Assembly (NCBI GenBank): GCA_027486755.1
Contig: JAIXOM010000009.1
Location: 33,263 to 97,262 of the forward strand
Length of the DNA stretch: 64,000 nt
Source: Comamonadaceae bacterium
GTDB lineage: Bacteria > Pseudomonadota > Gammaproteobacteria > Burkholderiales > Burkholderiaceae_C
Direction: 5' to 3'
Shown in pieces: positions 47,673 to 56,464 of the stretch. The position numbers and the translations under genes were made by a program. Each line of letters begins with the position of its first letter. The stretch's first letter is position 1. The notes beneath the pieces are model-generated. The model ran no database searches, was not told where the DNA came from, and worked only from the letters and a program-made list of their open reading frames with translations.

Positions 47673-48536
47673 ATGAATTCGAAAAAAGTCCTGCGCGAGC
47701 TCGTCAACCAACGCCGTGGCCTCCTGGTGCCTGGCGCCTTCAATGCGATGAGCGCGCGCACCATCGCCGACCTCGGCTTTGAGGCGGTCTACCTCAGCGG
47801 CGCCGGCCTGACGAATATGTACTACGGCTTGCCCGACCTGGCCTTCATCAGTCTGCGCGATGTGGTCGAGCACACCGCCGCCATCCGCGATGCGGTGGAG
47901 CTGCCCCTGATCGTCGACATCGACACCGGCTTTGGCAACGCGCTCAATGTGCGCCAGACCATGCGCGCGCTCGAGCGCGCCGGCGCCGATGCGGTACAGA
48001 TCGAAGACCAGACCTTTCCCAAGCGCTGCGGGCACTTTGCCGGCAAGGACGTGGTGTCGACCGAAGACATGGTCTCCAAGATCAAGGCCGCGGTCGATGC
48101 CCGCATCGACGACAACTTTCAGATCATCGCCCGCACCGACGCCCGCGCGACCCAGGGCTTTGATGCGGCCATCGAAAGAGCCCAGCGCTTTGCCGAGGCC
48201 GGCGCTGACGTCCTGTTCGTCGAGGCCACCGAAAGTGCCGACGAGGTGCGTCGACTGCCGCAAGTGCTCGATCGGCCGCAGCTGATGAACATCGTGATCG
48301 GCGGCAAGACGCCGGCGCTCGATCATGCCGAGCTGGCCCAGCTGGGCTTTGGCATCGTGCTCTACGCCAATGCGGCCCTGCAAGGGGCGGCGCTGGGCAT
48401 GCAAAAGTCGCTCTCGCACCTCAAGGCCCACGGCCGACTGGACGAAGACCCTGCGGTGGTGGTGCCCTTCAAGGAGCGCCAGCGCATGGTCAACAAGCCC
48501 TTCTTTGACGCCCTGGAAAAAAAGTACATCCCCTGA
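47673..48536 (+). CDS. Isocitrate lyase/PEP mutase family lyase (PrpB-like)
   Basis: A 287-residue member of the isocitrate lyase/PEP mutase superfamily, the length of methylisocitrate lyase and 2,3-dimethylmalate lyase. VPGAFNAMSARTIADLGFEA opens the barrel, PLIVDIDTGFGNALN binds Mg2+, and FPKRCGHFAGK supplies the catalytic Cys in the K-x-CGH motif. True methylisocitrate lyase splits 2-methylisocitrate to pyruvate and succinate; paralogues decarboxylate oxaloacetate or split alkylmalates. Following the dehydration and isomerisation enzymes, it is the expected cleavage step. The presence of the catalytic Cys argues for lyase activity rather than oxaloacetate decarboxylation. Confidence 0.92.
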   Translation: MNSKKVLRELVNQRRGLLVPGAFNAMSARTIADLGFEAVYLSGAGLTNMYYGLPDLAFISLRDVVEHTAAIRDAVELPLIVDIDTGFGNALNVRQTMRALERAGADAVQIEDQTFPKRCGHFAGKDVVSTEDMVSKIKAAVDARIDDNFQIIARTDARATQGFDAAIERAQRFAEAGADVLFVEATESADEVRRLPQVLDRPQLMNIVIGGKTPALDHAELAQLGFGIVLYANAALQGAALGMQKSLSHLKAHGRLDEDPAVVVPFKERQRMVNKPFFDALEKKYIP

Positions 48537-48558
48537 GCGCAGGACCCAAGCTGCCGCC

Positions 48559-49341
48559 ATGAACCACCCCGCCCCGCTTTACCTGCAGATCCAGCAATTT
48601 TTGCGGCTGGCCATCGAGCAGGGGCGCTTTCGTGCGGGCGACAAGCTGCCCTCGGAGCCGGAGCTGGCCGAGCGCTTTGGCACCACCCGCGCCACGGTGG
48701 CGCGGGCCCTGCAGCAGCTGGTGTTCGAGGGCCTGATCGCCCGGCGCGCCGGCAGCGGCACCTTTGTGGGCAACCCGCGCATCGACGACCGGGTCGACAC
48801 CAATTTGCTCGAGTCCTTTGAAGACCACATGATCGCCGCCGGCGAATCGCTGCACTACGAATTGCTGGCCTTCGAATCGGAGCCGGCCACGCCCGAGCTG
48901 AGCCTGGCCCTGGGCCTACAAGCGGCCACGATCTGGCGGCTGGAGCGCCTGCGCTTTGTGGGCGGTCGCAAAGTGGCACTGGAAGTTCGGCATTTGCCAG
49001 AATCCCTGGCGCGCGGTATTGATGTGCGTTGGCTTGAGCAGCGCAGCGTGCAACAGGTTTTGCGCGAAGGCCTGGGTCTGCAGATCGGGCGCATGGAAAA
49101 CGCGGTCAGCGCCAGCGTGGCCAGCGCCGAGCAGGCGCGCATTCTCGGCGCGGCCAAGGGCGCAGCCCTGCTGGTGCGCGAGCACACCATCTTTGACACC
49201 AAGGGCCGCGCCCTGCTGCATGGGCGTACCTACTATGCCGGCAAGTTCAGCGTGCGCTACACCCTCGGACCTACGGCCGACGGGCCGAGGCCCGCCGCAC
49301 GCGCTGAGAGCGCCGCGGCTGTCCAGCCCTGGGCCGCCTGA
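48559..49341 (+). CDS. GntR-family regulator, UTRA (HutC) subfamily
   Basis: A 260-residue GntR/HutC-type regulator. The winged helix is at about 5-72 (GDKLPSEPELAERFGTTRAT, GLIARRAGSGTFV), followed by a UTRA effector domain (about 90-235). The effector is usually a small molecule from the regulated pathway. It lies in the middle of the catabolic run, 22 bases after the lyase gene, so it is probably autoregulated and controls the cluster. The last 25 residues are Ala/Pro-rich and look disordered. A longer upstream frame overlaps the lyase gene and is rejected. Confidence 0.92.
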   Translation: MNHPAPLYLQIQQFLRLAIEQGRFRAGDKLPSEPELAERFGTTRATVARALQQLVFEGLIARRAGSGTFVGNPRIDDRVDTNLLESFEDHMIAAGESLHYELLAFESEPATPELSLALGLQAATIWRLERLRFVGGRKVALEVRHLPESLARGIDVRWLEQRSVQQVLREGLGLQIGRMENAVSASVASAEQARILGAAKGAALLVREHTIFDTKGRALLHGRTYYAGKFSVRYTLGPTADGPRPAARAESAAAVQPWAA

Positions 49342-49368
49342 ATAAACACCACCGAACGGGACACCACC

Positions 49369-50346
49369 ATGAATATCGTGATTGCCGACGACTACCAGAA
49401 TTGCGTGCGCAAGCTCGACTGCTTTTCACTGCTCGAAGGCCACTCGGTCACCATCCACCAGGCACCGCCAGAGGACCGGGCGGCCTATATCGAGCGGCTG
49501 CGCGATGCCGATGTGCTGGTGGTGGTGCGCGAGCGCGCCCATGTGGACGCCGAGCTGCTGGCGGCGCTGCCCCGCCTCAAACAGGTGGCGCTGGTCGGCC
49601 GCCACAGCCGCTACATTGACTACGCGGCCTGCACCCGCCATGGGGTGGCGGTCACGCATGGCATCTTTGCCTCGCCGATTGCGCCGGCCGAGCTGACCGT
49701 CGCCCTCATCCTGGCCTCGCGCCGCCAGGTGGTGTTTGAAGCCAATCGCATGCGGGCCGGTCAGTGGCCCGCGACTTTTTCCAGTCGGCTCGACGGCTCG
49801 ACCCTGGGCATTTATGGCTTGGGGGTGATCGGTACCCGCGTGGCGCGCGCCTGCGCGGCTCTGGGCATGAAGGTGCTGGTCTGGGGCGGCGAAGGCTCTG
49901 CGCAACGTGCCCAGGAGCAGGGCTACGAGATGGCCCTGAGCAAGCAGGACCTGTTTACACGCGCCGATGTGCTGAGCGTTCACCTGCGCTACTCGGACCG
50001 CTCGGCGCGCGCCGTCACCCGGGCCGACCTGGACCTGATGAAGCCTTCAGCCCTGTTCGTCAACACCGCGCGGGCCGAGCTGGTCGAGTCCGACGCGCTC
50101 GAGCAAGCCCTGCTGGCCGGCCGGCCCGGTTTTGCCGCCGTCGACGTCTATGAGAACGAGCCCATCATGAACGGAGAGCACCCGCTGCTCAAGATGGACA
50201 ACGTGGTCTGTATGCCGCACTTGGGCTGGGCCGATCGCGAAACCTTCGAGCTGTATTTCGGCGAGGCCTTCGAACAGGTCCGCCTGTTTGCCACCGGCGG
50301 AGCGCTGCGCCTGGCCAACCCCGAGGTGGTGGTGCGCCGGGCTTGA
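49369..50346 (+). CDS. D-2-hydroxyacid dehydrogenase family protein
   Basis: A 325-residue NAD(P)-dependent D-isomer 2-hydroxyacid dehydrogenase. The nucleotide fold has IYGLGVIGTRVARACAALG near 143-162. The catalytic Arg is in FVNTARAELVESDAL, the Glu in DVYENEP, and the His in MPHLGWADRETFE. It interconverts 2-oxoacids and D-2-hydroxyacids. As it follows the lyase gene, it may reduce a 2-oxoacid product or oxidise an entering hydroxyacid. It is similar in role, but not very close in sequence, to the second such gene at 52287. Confidence 0.92.
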   Translation: MNIVIADDYQNCVRKLDCFSLLEGHSVTIHQAPPEDRAAYIERLRDADVLVVVRERAHVDAELLAALPRLKQVALVGRHSRYIDYAACTRHGVAVTHGIFASPIAPAELTVALILASRRQVVFEANRMRAGQWPATFSSRLDGSTLGIYGLGVIGTRVARACAALGMKVLVWGGEGSAQRAQEQGYEMALSKQDLFTRADVLSVHLRYSDRSARAVTRADLDLMKPSALFVNTARAELVESDALEQALLAGRPGFAAVDVYENEPIMNGEHPLLKMDNVVCMPHLGWADRETFELYFGEAFEQVRLFATGGALRLANPEVVVRRA

Positions 50347-50397
50347 GGCCGGCCGGAACATGATTTTTTAACGGTAAACACAAACCTGGAGACGACG

Positions 50398-51393
50398 ATG
50401 AAGCTTTTTTCACTGATGGGCCGCCGGCAGGCGGCGCGCACAGCCGTTGTGCTGTGCGCTGCGCTGACCGGCTACGCGGCAATGGCGCAAACCTTTCCGG
50501 CCCGCAGCATACGGCTGGTGGTGGCCCAGGCCCCCGGCTCTTCGGCCGACGCGCTGGCGCGCAGCGTGGCGACCAAAATGGCCGAGAGTTTCAAGAGCCC
50601 GGTGGTGGTCGACAACAAGCCCGGGGCTAATGGCAATCTGGGCATGGACCTGGTGGCCAAGGCGGCGCCCGACGGCTATACCCTGGGCCTGGCGGTGCCC
50701 AGCGTGATGACGGTCAATCCCTATGTCTACAAGAATATGCCCTTCAAGCCACTGGAGGACCTGGTCGGCGTGACGCAGACCACCTCCATCATCTTCGGCC
50801 TGCACATCAACCCCAAGCTGCCGGTTAAATCGGTGGCCGATCTGGTGGCCTATGCCAAGCGCCAGCCCAATGGCCTGAACTACAGCTCGGCCGGGGTAGG
50901 CAACCTGGGCCACCTGGCCGGGGAATTGTTTGCCGCGCAGGCGGGCATCAAGATGACCCACATCCCCAACAAGGGCGACACCCCGGGCTTGCTCGATGTG
51001 ATGGGCGGCCAGACCGACCTGATGTTCGCCCCGGTGCCCTCGGCCATCAGCTATGTGCGCGGCGGCCGATTGACCTTGCTGGCCGTCGCCTCGCGCAAAC
51101 GCTCGGCGACCTTTCCCGAGGTGCCCACGCTCATCGAGGCCGGGCTGCCGCAGGTGGTGGTCGAAGGCTGGACCGGTATCGTCGTTCCAGCCGCTACGCC
51201 CGCTGCTGTCATTGCTGAGTTGCAGCGCGCAGTCAATGCCAGCCTGGCCGATCCCAGCATCCGCGCCTCGGTCGAACAGCAAGGCTTTGAGATCGTCGGC
51301 TCCAATTCCCGCGACTTCACCCAGTTCATGAAGCAGGAGTCGACCAAGTGGGGCGAGCTGATTCAAAGGTCCGGCATCAAGTTGGCCGACTAA
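50398..51393 (+). CDS. Bug/TctC-family periplasmic solute-binding protein
   Basis: A 331-residue Bug-family protein with a signal peptide of about 30 residues (RTAVVLCAALTGYAAMAQ). The mature part has FPARSIRLVVAQAPGSSAD, AAPDGYTLGLAVPS and HIPNKGDTPGLLDVMGGQTD. It differs enough from the Bug protein at 45424 that it probably binds a different or related ligand. Having two Bug genes in one cluster is notable. Preceded by GGAGACGACG as ribosome site. Confidence 0.92.
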   Translation: MKLFSLMGRRQAARTAVVLCAALTGYAAMAQTFPARSIRLVVAQAPGSSADALARSVATKMAESFKSPVVVDNKPGANGNLGMDLVAKAAPDGYTLGLAVPSVMTVNPYVYKNMPFKPLEDLVGVTQTTSIIFGLHINPKLPVKSVADLVAYAKRQPNGLNYSSAGVGNLGHLAGELFAAQAGIKMTHIPNKGDTPGLLDVMGGQTDLMFAPVPSAISYVRGGRLTLLAVASRKRSATFPEVPTLIEAGLPQVVVEGWTGIVVPAATPAAVIAELQRAVNASLADPSIRASVEQQGFEIVGSNSRDFTQFMKQESTKWGELIQRSGIKLAD

Positions 51394-51422
51394 TCCCCCC
51401 TTTCCTTTCAACTGGAGCGAAC

Positions 51423-52250
51423 ATGAGCAAAGAACTACTGTGGCCCGGCGGCAAACGTGTGGCGGTGCTTTTCAACACCTGCCTGGAGGCCTGGTCCGAG
51501 GGCAAGGCACCGGGCATCAGCCCCATGGGCAATCCGCTGCCTGCGGGCGTGCTCGACAACATGGCCATTTCATGGGCCTCCTACGGCTACAAGAAGGGCA
51601 TCTACCGCCTGCTCGAGGCCTTTGCCAAGCACGGCATCCATTCGAGCGTGATGATCAACGGCGTGATCGCCGAGCGCGCGCCCGAGGCGGTGCGGGCGGT
51701 GGCCGAAGCCGGCCATGAAATCTTGTCGCACTCCTACGCGATGGACGTGATTCCGGTCATGCTCGATGAGGCCGCCGAGCGGGCCAACATCGCGCGCTGC
51801 CAGGACCTGCTGCAAAACGCCAGCGGCAAAGCCATACGCGGCTGGCTTAGCCCACGCGGCACGCCCAGCGCCAACACCGCGCGCCTGCTGGCCGAGGCCG
51901 GCTTCCTCTGGTACGGCGATGTGTTTGACGACGACCTGCCCTATGTGCAGGACGTCGGTGGTCACCGCATCGTGGCCATTCCCCTGGGCACCGATGTCAA
52001 CGACATGCCCTTCATGAAATACGGCGCGCCGCCGCGGCAGATGCTGGACTCCTTCACCCAGAACCTGGAGGTGGCCGCGGACCACGGTCAGACCTGCGTG
52101 ATTGACGTGACCAACCACGCCCATATTTTTGGCCGGCCCCGGGGCGCGTATTTTTATGCGCAGATCATGGCCGAGGCGGTCAAGAGCGGCGCCTGGATCA
52201 CCACCCGCGCCCAGATGGCCGAGCATGTGCTGGCGCACAGCGGCGGCTAA
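51423..52250 (+). CDS. NodB-like hydrolase (polysaccharide deacetylase fold)
   Basis: A 275-residue cytoplasmic NodB-fold protein without signal peptide. VAVLFNTCLEAWSEG takes motif 1, GHEILSHSYAMDVIPV motif 2, and IRGWLSPRGTPSANTARLL motif 3; YGDVFDDDLPY follows. Motif 2 keeps only one His of the usual pair, with Asp at a nearby position. It is a distant relative of the protein at 25481, and both sit in catabolic islands beside Bug genes, pointing to small-molecule amide or ring hydrolysis rather than cell-wall work. The start at 51423 follows a GGAGCG site 5 bases earlier. Confidence 0.82.
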   Translation: MSKELLWPGGKRVAVLFNTCLEAWSEGKAPGISPMGNPLPAGVLDNMAISWASYGYKKGIYRLLEAFAKHGIHSSVMINGVIAERAPEAVRAVAEAGHEILSHSYAMDVIPVMLDEAAERANIARCQDLLQNASGKAIRGWLSPRGTPSANTARLLAEAGFLWYGDVFDDDLPYVQDVGGHRIVAIPLGTDVNDMPFMKYGAPPRQMLDSFTQNLEVAADHGQTCVIDVTNHAHIFGRPRGAYFYAQIMAEAVKSGAWITTRAQMAEHVLAHSGG

Positions 52251-52286
52251 GGCAGCCAGCGCCCACCGCATGAAAAGGCCACAGTC

Positions 52287-53276
52287 ATGACCCGCCTTGT
52301 TTTCTTGCATGGCCTGGACCAGGCCCTGGCCGAGCTGATTGCCGCTACGTCGCCCGCCGGCATTGACACGGTGCTGGTGCACCGCAGCCAGAGCGAGGCG
52401 GAGCAAATTAGGCAGGTGGCGCAGGCTGACTTTGTCATGCTCTACCGCGCGCCCCTGCCCGAGAGCGTGATGCGCGCGGCCCAGCGTCTGCGCATGGTGC
52501 AGCTGCTCGCTTCGGGCTATGACGGCATCCCGCTGGACTTACTGCACGAGCTGGGCGTGGCCTGCGCCCGCAATGGCGGGGCCAATGCGCGGGCGGTGGC
52601 CGACCACACCGTACTGATGATCCTAGCGCTCTACCGACGTCTGTTCGAGACCGACCGCGAGGTGCGCGCCGGCCGCTGGCAGGCGGGCATCACCGGTCTG
52701 AACACCTTCGAGATGGCCGGCAAGGTGGTGGGCATCGTCGGTCTGGGCGACATAGGCCGGCAGGTGGCGCGGCGGCTGCAGGCTTTCGATGCGCAGGTGA
52801 TGTACTGCAACAGAAACCGCCTGCCGCAAGCGCTCGAACAGGAGCTGGGCGTGCGCTACGCACCGCTCGATGAACTGCTGGCCAGCGTTGACGTTCTGAG
52901 CCTGCACGCGCCGGGCTCAGCCGACGGCTCCCACCTGATCAATGCCGCAGCCCTGGCGCGCATGAGGAGCAGCGCCTTGCTCATCAACACCGGCCGCGGC
53001 GCGCTGGTCGATGAGGCGGCGCTGCTGCAGGCGCTGAGCACCGGCAAGCTGGCCGGTGCCGGCCTGGATGTGTTCGAGCAGGAACCGGTGGCGCCGAGCA
53101 ACCCCTTGCTCGCCCTGTCCAATGTGGTGCTCTCGCCGCACAGCGCCGGCACCACTGCCGATACCTGGGCCCGGCGCGGACACTTTGCCTACAACAACAT
53201 CGCGCGGGTGCTGGCCGGCGAGCCGCCGGTGGCCCTGGTCGGCCAGGTCAAGGCGGTGCGGCCGGCGCAGGCTTAG
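52287..53276 (+). CDS. D-2-hydroxyacid dehydrogenase family protein
   Basis: A 329-residue D-2-hydroxyacid dehydrogenase. The nucleotide-binding motif is IVGLGDIGRQVARRLQAF near 148-165; the catalytic Arg lies in LINTGRGALVDEAALLQAL, the Glu in DVFEQEP and the His in LSPHSAGTTADTW. It resembles phosphoglycerate-dehydrogenase-type members without a regulatory ACT domain. Last plus-strand gene of the cluster; its end overlaps the convergent CaiB-transferase gene by 29 bases. The substrate is not readable. Confidence 0.92.
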   Translation: MTRLVFLHGLDQALAELIAATSPAGIDTVLVHRSQSEAEQIRQVAQADFVMLYRAPLPESVMRAAQRLRMVQLLASGYDGIPLDLLHELGVACARNGGANARAVADHTVLMILALYRRLFETDREVRAGRWQAGITGLNTFEMAGKVVGIVGLGDIGRQVARRLQAFDAQVMYCNRNRLPQALEQELGVRYAPLDELLASVDVLSLHAPGSADGSHLINAAALARMRSSALLINTGRGALVDEAALLQALSTGKLAGAGLDVFEQEPVAPSNPLLALSNVVLSPHSAGTTADTWARRGHFAYNNIARVLAGEPPVALVGQVKAVRPAQA

Positions 53277-54429
53277 AGGCGGAGACCTCTTGTTGTAGCT
53301 CGGCCAACACCTCGGCGGTGTGTTGGCCCAGGGTCGGTGGCGGGCGGCGCATCAGCGGGCGCTCGCCGTGGGCCGCCAGCATGGAGCGCGGCAGGCGCAT
53401 CGTGCCGGCCACCGGGTGCTGCACCTCTTCGAGCAGGCCGTGAAATTCGGTCTGGTCTGAAGACAGCACCTCGGCATAGTCCAGGATAGGGCCGCAGATG
53501 ATGTCGGCCCGCATCATGGCTTCAAGCCAGTGCGCGCGGGTGTGGTGCACCAGCCGGGCTTCGAGCTCGGCGATCAGCGCGCCACGGTGGCGCACCCGCT
53601 CGGCGTTGTCGGCAAAGCGGCTGTCGCTCAGCAGTTCGGGCGCGCTGATGACCTCGCACAAAGCCTGCCAGCGCTGCGGATGGTAGGCGGCCACCATGAT
53701 CCAGCCGTCGGCACAGCGCAGGGCTTCGTTGGGCGCGGCGTAGGGTGCTGCGCTGCCACAGGGGCCGGGCGATTGCTGGGTGGCCAGATAGGAGGTCATG
53801 GCCATCTGCTGCATCGCCAGCGATGCGCCGTACATCTGAATGTCCAGAACCTGGCCCTGGCCGCTGCGGGCGCGCTCCTGCAGCGCCGCCAAAATGCCGA
53901 TGGTGGCCTGGTAGCCGGTGGCCATGTCGATCACCGGCGTCTGGACCTTGCAGGGCCCGGATGCGGGCGTGCCGGTCACGCTCATCAGGCCGGTGACCGC
54001 TTGCAAGATGCCGTCGACGCCGGGCAGGTCGCGCTTGGGGCCCTCCTGTCCGTAGGCCGAGATCGCGCAATACACCAGAGCCGGCTTGAGCTCTTGCAGG
54101 GTCTGGGCGTCCAGACCCAAGCGCTGCATCACCCCAGGCCGAAAGCTGTGTACCAGCACGTCAGCGCGCAGTGCCAAGGCCAGCGCATGGGCGCGGCCCT
54201 GGGCCTGCTTGAGGTCGAGCACCACGCTGCGTTTGTTGCGGTTGAGCGCGATGAAGGTGATGCTCTCGGTGACCGAGATGGCTTCGATCTTGCGGCTGAG
54301 GTCACCTTCGGGCGATTCGATCTTGATGACCTCGGCACCCAGATCGCCCAGCATCATGGCGCAAGACGGCCCCGCAGCCACCTGGGTGAAGTCCAGAACG
54401 CGCAGGCCGGCAAGGCTTTGGGCCAGCAT
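53248..54429 (-). CDS. CaiB/BaiF family (type III) CoA-transferase
   Basis: A 393-residue class III CoA-transferase. RVLDFTQVAAGPSCAMML opens the protein, NRNKRSVVLDLKQ follows, and the catalytic Asp is at about 168 in PVIDMATGYQ. It is the second CaiB protein in the window and is transcribed towards the eleven-gene cluster. Its 3' end overlaps the last dehydrogenase gene by 29 bases. It could activate the acid product of that cluster, but opposite orientation means separate control. The pirin gene lies 12 bases upstream on the same strand, so the two are co-transcribed. Confidence 0.93.
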   Translation of the reverse strand: MLAQSLAGLRVLDFTQVAAGPSCAMMLGDLGAEVIKIESPEGDLSRKIEAISVTESITFIALNRNKRSVVLDLKQAQGRAHALALALRADVLVHSFRPGVMQRLGLDAQTLQELKPALVYCAISAYGQEGPKRDLPGVDGILQAVTGLMSVTGTPASGPCKVQTPVIDMATGYQATIGILAALQERARSGQGQVLDIQMYGASLAMQQMAMTSYLATQQSPGPCGSAAPYAAPNEALRCADGWIMVAAYHPQRWQALCEVISAPELLSDSRFADNAERVRHRGALIAELEARLVHHTRAHWLEAMMRADIICGPILDYAEVLSSDQTEFHGLLEEVQHPVAGTMRLPRSMLAAHGERPLMRRPPPTLGQHTAEVLAELQQEVSASKPAPAAPP

Positions 54430-54441
54430 CGGATCTGTGTC

Positions 54442-55305
54442 TCAGCGCGTCAGCTGCCCCGACTGGTAGTCGGTCACCGCCTGATAGATTTCCTGCTTGG
54501 TGTTCATCACAAAAGGGCCGTACTGCACGATGGGCTCCCTCAAAGGCCGGCCCGCCAACAGCAGCAGCCGACTGTCTTGCAGGGCCTGCAGCCGTACGCC
54601 GTCGCAACCCGGCTCATTGGCCAGGATGGCCATTTTCTGGATCGGCACCGCCTGCCCGTCCAGTTGCACCTGACCGCGGTAGACATAAATGAAAGCGTTG
54701 TGCGATTCGGGCAACAGGTGTTCGAACTGCGCGCCAGCAGGCAGGTGGATGTCCAGGTAAAGCGGCTCGGTGCCTTCGCGCTGCACCGCACCGGCGGTGC
54801 CCTGGCTCTGGCCAGCAATCACCGTTACCTCGGCGCCCTGGGCGCTGCGGTAGCGCGGCAGCTCGGGCGCCTTGAAATCGCGGTACCAGGGCGCCTGCAT
54901 CTTGCGGGTGGACGGCAGATTCAGCCAGAGCTGAAAGCCCTCCATCAGGCCTTCCTCCTGCTCGGGCAACTCGGAATGGATCACGCCCCGGCCGGCGGTC
55001 ATCCACTGCACGCCACCGTTTTCGAGCAGGCCTTCGTTGCCGGCGCTGTCGCGGTGGCGCATGCGCCCGGCGATCATGTAGGTGACGGTCTCAAAGCCGC
55101 GGTGGGGATGGTCGGGAAAGCCGGCGATGTAGTCGTCGGCCTGGTCGCTGCCGAAAGCGTCGAGCATCAAAAACGGGTCGAGCCGCTGGTGCAGGTCGTT
55201 GCTGAGCACGCGGGTGAGCTTGACGCCGGCGCCGTCGGAGGTGCGCTGGCCGGTGACCAGGCGCTCGATACGGCGCGGGCGGGACAGGGTGGTGGTATCA
55301 GTCAT
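54442..55305 (-). CDS. Pirin family protein
   Basis: A 287-residue bicupin of the pirin family, normal length. The metal site of the N-terminal cupin is visible in FPDHPHRGFETVTYMI (His, His) and in MTAGRGVIHSELPE (His, Glu). Bacterial pirins include quercetin dioxygenases and redox or regulatory proteins; function here is not predictable. It is followed by the CaiB gene with 12 bases between. A REP-like repeat (55366-55399) lies upstream of its start. Confidence 0.93.
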   Translation of the reverse strand: MTDTTTLSRPRRIERLVTGQRTSDGAGVKLTRVLSNDLHQRLDPFLMLDAFGSDQADDYIAGFPDHPHRGFETVTYMIAGRMRHRDSAGNEGLLENGGVQWMTAGRGVIHSELPEQEEGLMEGFQLWLNLPSTRKMQAPWYRDFKAPELPRYRSAQGAEVTVIAGQSQGTAGAVQREGTEPLYLDIHLPAGAQFEHLLPESHNAFIYVYRGQVQLDGQAVPIQKMAILANEPGCDGVRLQALQDSRLLLLAGRPLREPIVQYGPFVMNTKQEIYQAVTDYQSGQLTR

Positions 55306-55365
55306 GGCGCCATTGTGCCGTGGCCCAGGTCCTCATCTCTGAGCTGGGAGCAGCCCTTGAGCAAC

Positions 55366-55399
55366 GCTGTGGGAGCTGCGCCCTCGCAGCGATGCGGCC
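55366..55399 (+). repeat. REP-like repeat
   Basis: gctgtgggagctgcgccctc followed by gcagcgatgcggc is identical over 33 bases to the copy at 18552-18584, 37 kb away. It lies between the pirin and PsiF-like genes. Confidence 0.75.
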
Positions 55400-55421
55400 C
55401 TCGATCGGGCGCAGCGCTCAA

Positions 55422-55667
55422 TCAGGCGCCGACCGCCTCGCCCACGCACTTCTTCACATTGCTGTTCTTAGCGGCGCCCGCCAGCTTCTTCTCGGCTGCG
55501 GCGGCCTCGCACTTGGCTTGGGCGTCGGCCTCACATTTCTTCATGAAGGAATTCTTGGCGGCACCGGCCAGCTTCTTTTCGGTCGCTGCCGCGCTACAGG
55601 TGGGCTCGGCGGCATGGGCTTGGAGGGACAGCAGAGCTGCGGCAATCAGGGTGATGGGTAGGCGCAT
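55422..55667 (-). CDS. PsiF-repeat periplasmic protein
   Basis: An 81-residue exported protein. A signal peptide covers about residues 1-19 (LPITLIAAALLSLQAHA). The mature part is two copies of a 29-residue PsiF-type repeat; each has a Cys near its start, then EKKLAGAAKNS and a closing KKC. The Cys pairs probably form disulphides. E. coli psiF is phosphate-starvation induced but of unknown function. The start at 55667 was chosen because MRLPITL begins a normal signal peptide; an eight-residue extension is less likely. Confidence 0.82.
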   Translation of the reverse strand: MRLPITLIAAALLSLQAHAAEPTCSAAATEKKLAGAAKNSFMKKCEADAQAKCEAAAAEKKLAGAAKNSNVKKCVGEAVGA

Positions 55668-55755
55668 GGCTGGTTCACAAATTAGTGACAAAGAGGCTCG
55701 CAGCCTACCATGGCTGGGAAGCTCTTGCGCTCATTTGTGAACCCGGCCTACGCCC

Positions 55756-56373
55756 TCAGGCGAGCTCGTCCAGATTGAGGGTCGCAGCCAGCGGGACGCC
55801 CTCGGGCGGCAGGTAATCGGCCACCAGCAGCGCCTGCTGCCCTGCGGCGGCCAAGGCCCTGAAATGCGTCAGCAAAAATGTGATCGAAGGTGCGTCCAGC
55901 GCGGTAAAGGGTTGGTCCAGCAGGGCCAGCCGGCTGGGCTGCGCCAAAGTCGCCGCAATGAAGACCTTGCGCCGGCTGCCGGTCGAGAGCTGGTACAGGG
56001 GCTTGGTCAGGTGCGGCTCCAGCGACAGGCCGGCCATCAGCTCAGGCAGGCGCATGTGCGAGCCTGCCGGCACCAGCTGCTCCAGGATGTCCTGCACCAC
56101 GGTCTGGTCAAAAGCCGAATCGCTGGCCTCATGCCAAGCCACCTGCTGGCCAAGCTCCTCGGGCTGCAAGGGCCGATCGGTGGCAATGCTGCCGGCCTCC
56201 GGGCTGAGCCGACCGGCCAAAAGGCGCAGCAGCGTGGTCTTGCCACGCCCCTCGTCACCACCGAGCCAGCTCACACCGGCGGGCAGGATAAAGCTCAAGC
56301 CGTCAAATAGCGGCCGCTGGGCCTGCGCAAAGGCAAAGCGCAAGCCCCGAACGTGGAGCAAGGGAAGGCTCAT
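55756..56373 (-). CDS. Small ABC-type ATPase with degenerate catalytic site
   Basis: A 205-residue ABC ATPase-like protein, the size of CcmA-type subunits. Walker A is GGDEGRGKTTLLRLL and the signature LSTGSRRK, so nucleotide binding is likely. Walker B reads LALLDQPFTALD, with Gln in place of the catalytic Glu, and the usual H-loop position reads VADYLP with no His. Both changes are expected to slow or stop hydrolysis. No permease gene is adjacent, although a 50-residue membrane peptide lies upstream, separated by a terminator. ATG 56373 is preferred to a GTG three codons earlier. It may serve a non-transport or regulatory role. Confidence 0.82.
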   Translation of the reverse strand: MSLPLLHVRGLRFAFAQAQRPLFDGLSFILPAGVSWLGGDEGRGKTTLLRLLAGRLSPEAGSIATDRPLQPEELGQQVAWHEASDSAFDQTVVQDILEQLVPAGSHMRLPELMAGLSLEPHLTKPLYQLSTGSRRKVFIAATLAQPSRLALLDQPFTALDAPSITFLLTHFRALAAAGQQALLVADYLPPEGVPLAATLNLDELA

Positions 56374-56393
56374 AGGGGACACATTGCGGGGCG

Positions 56394-56418
56394 CAAAAAA
56401 ATCCGCCAGCGGCGGATT
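56394..56418 (-). terminator. Intrinsic terminator after the 50-residue membrane peptide
   Basis: An 8-bp stem (AATCCGCC/GGCGGATT) with a three-base loop, followed on the minus strand by a T7 run. It separates the small membrane peptide gene from the ABC ATPase gene, so the two are probably not one transcript. Confidence 0.85.
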
Positions 56419-56464
56419 CTTGAGGGGCGATGACGGCCGCGGGGGGCCGCCAAACCTCGGGCCC

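Noticed and set aside
53530..55740. A 736-residue open frame on the plus strand
   Set aside because: It lies antisense to the CaiB-transferase, pirin and PsiF-like genes, which have clear family motifs, and has none itself. Long antisense frames are expected in GC-rich DNA.
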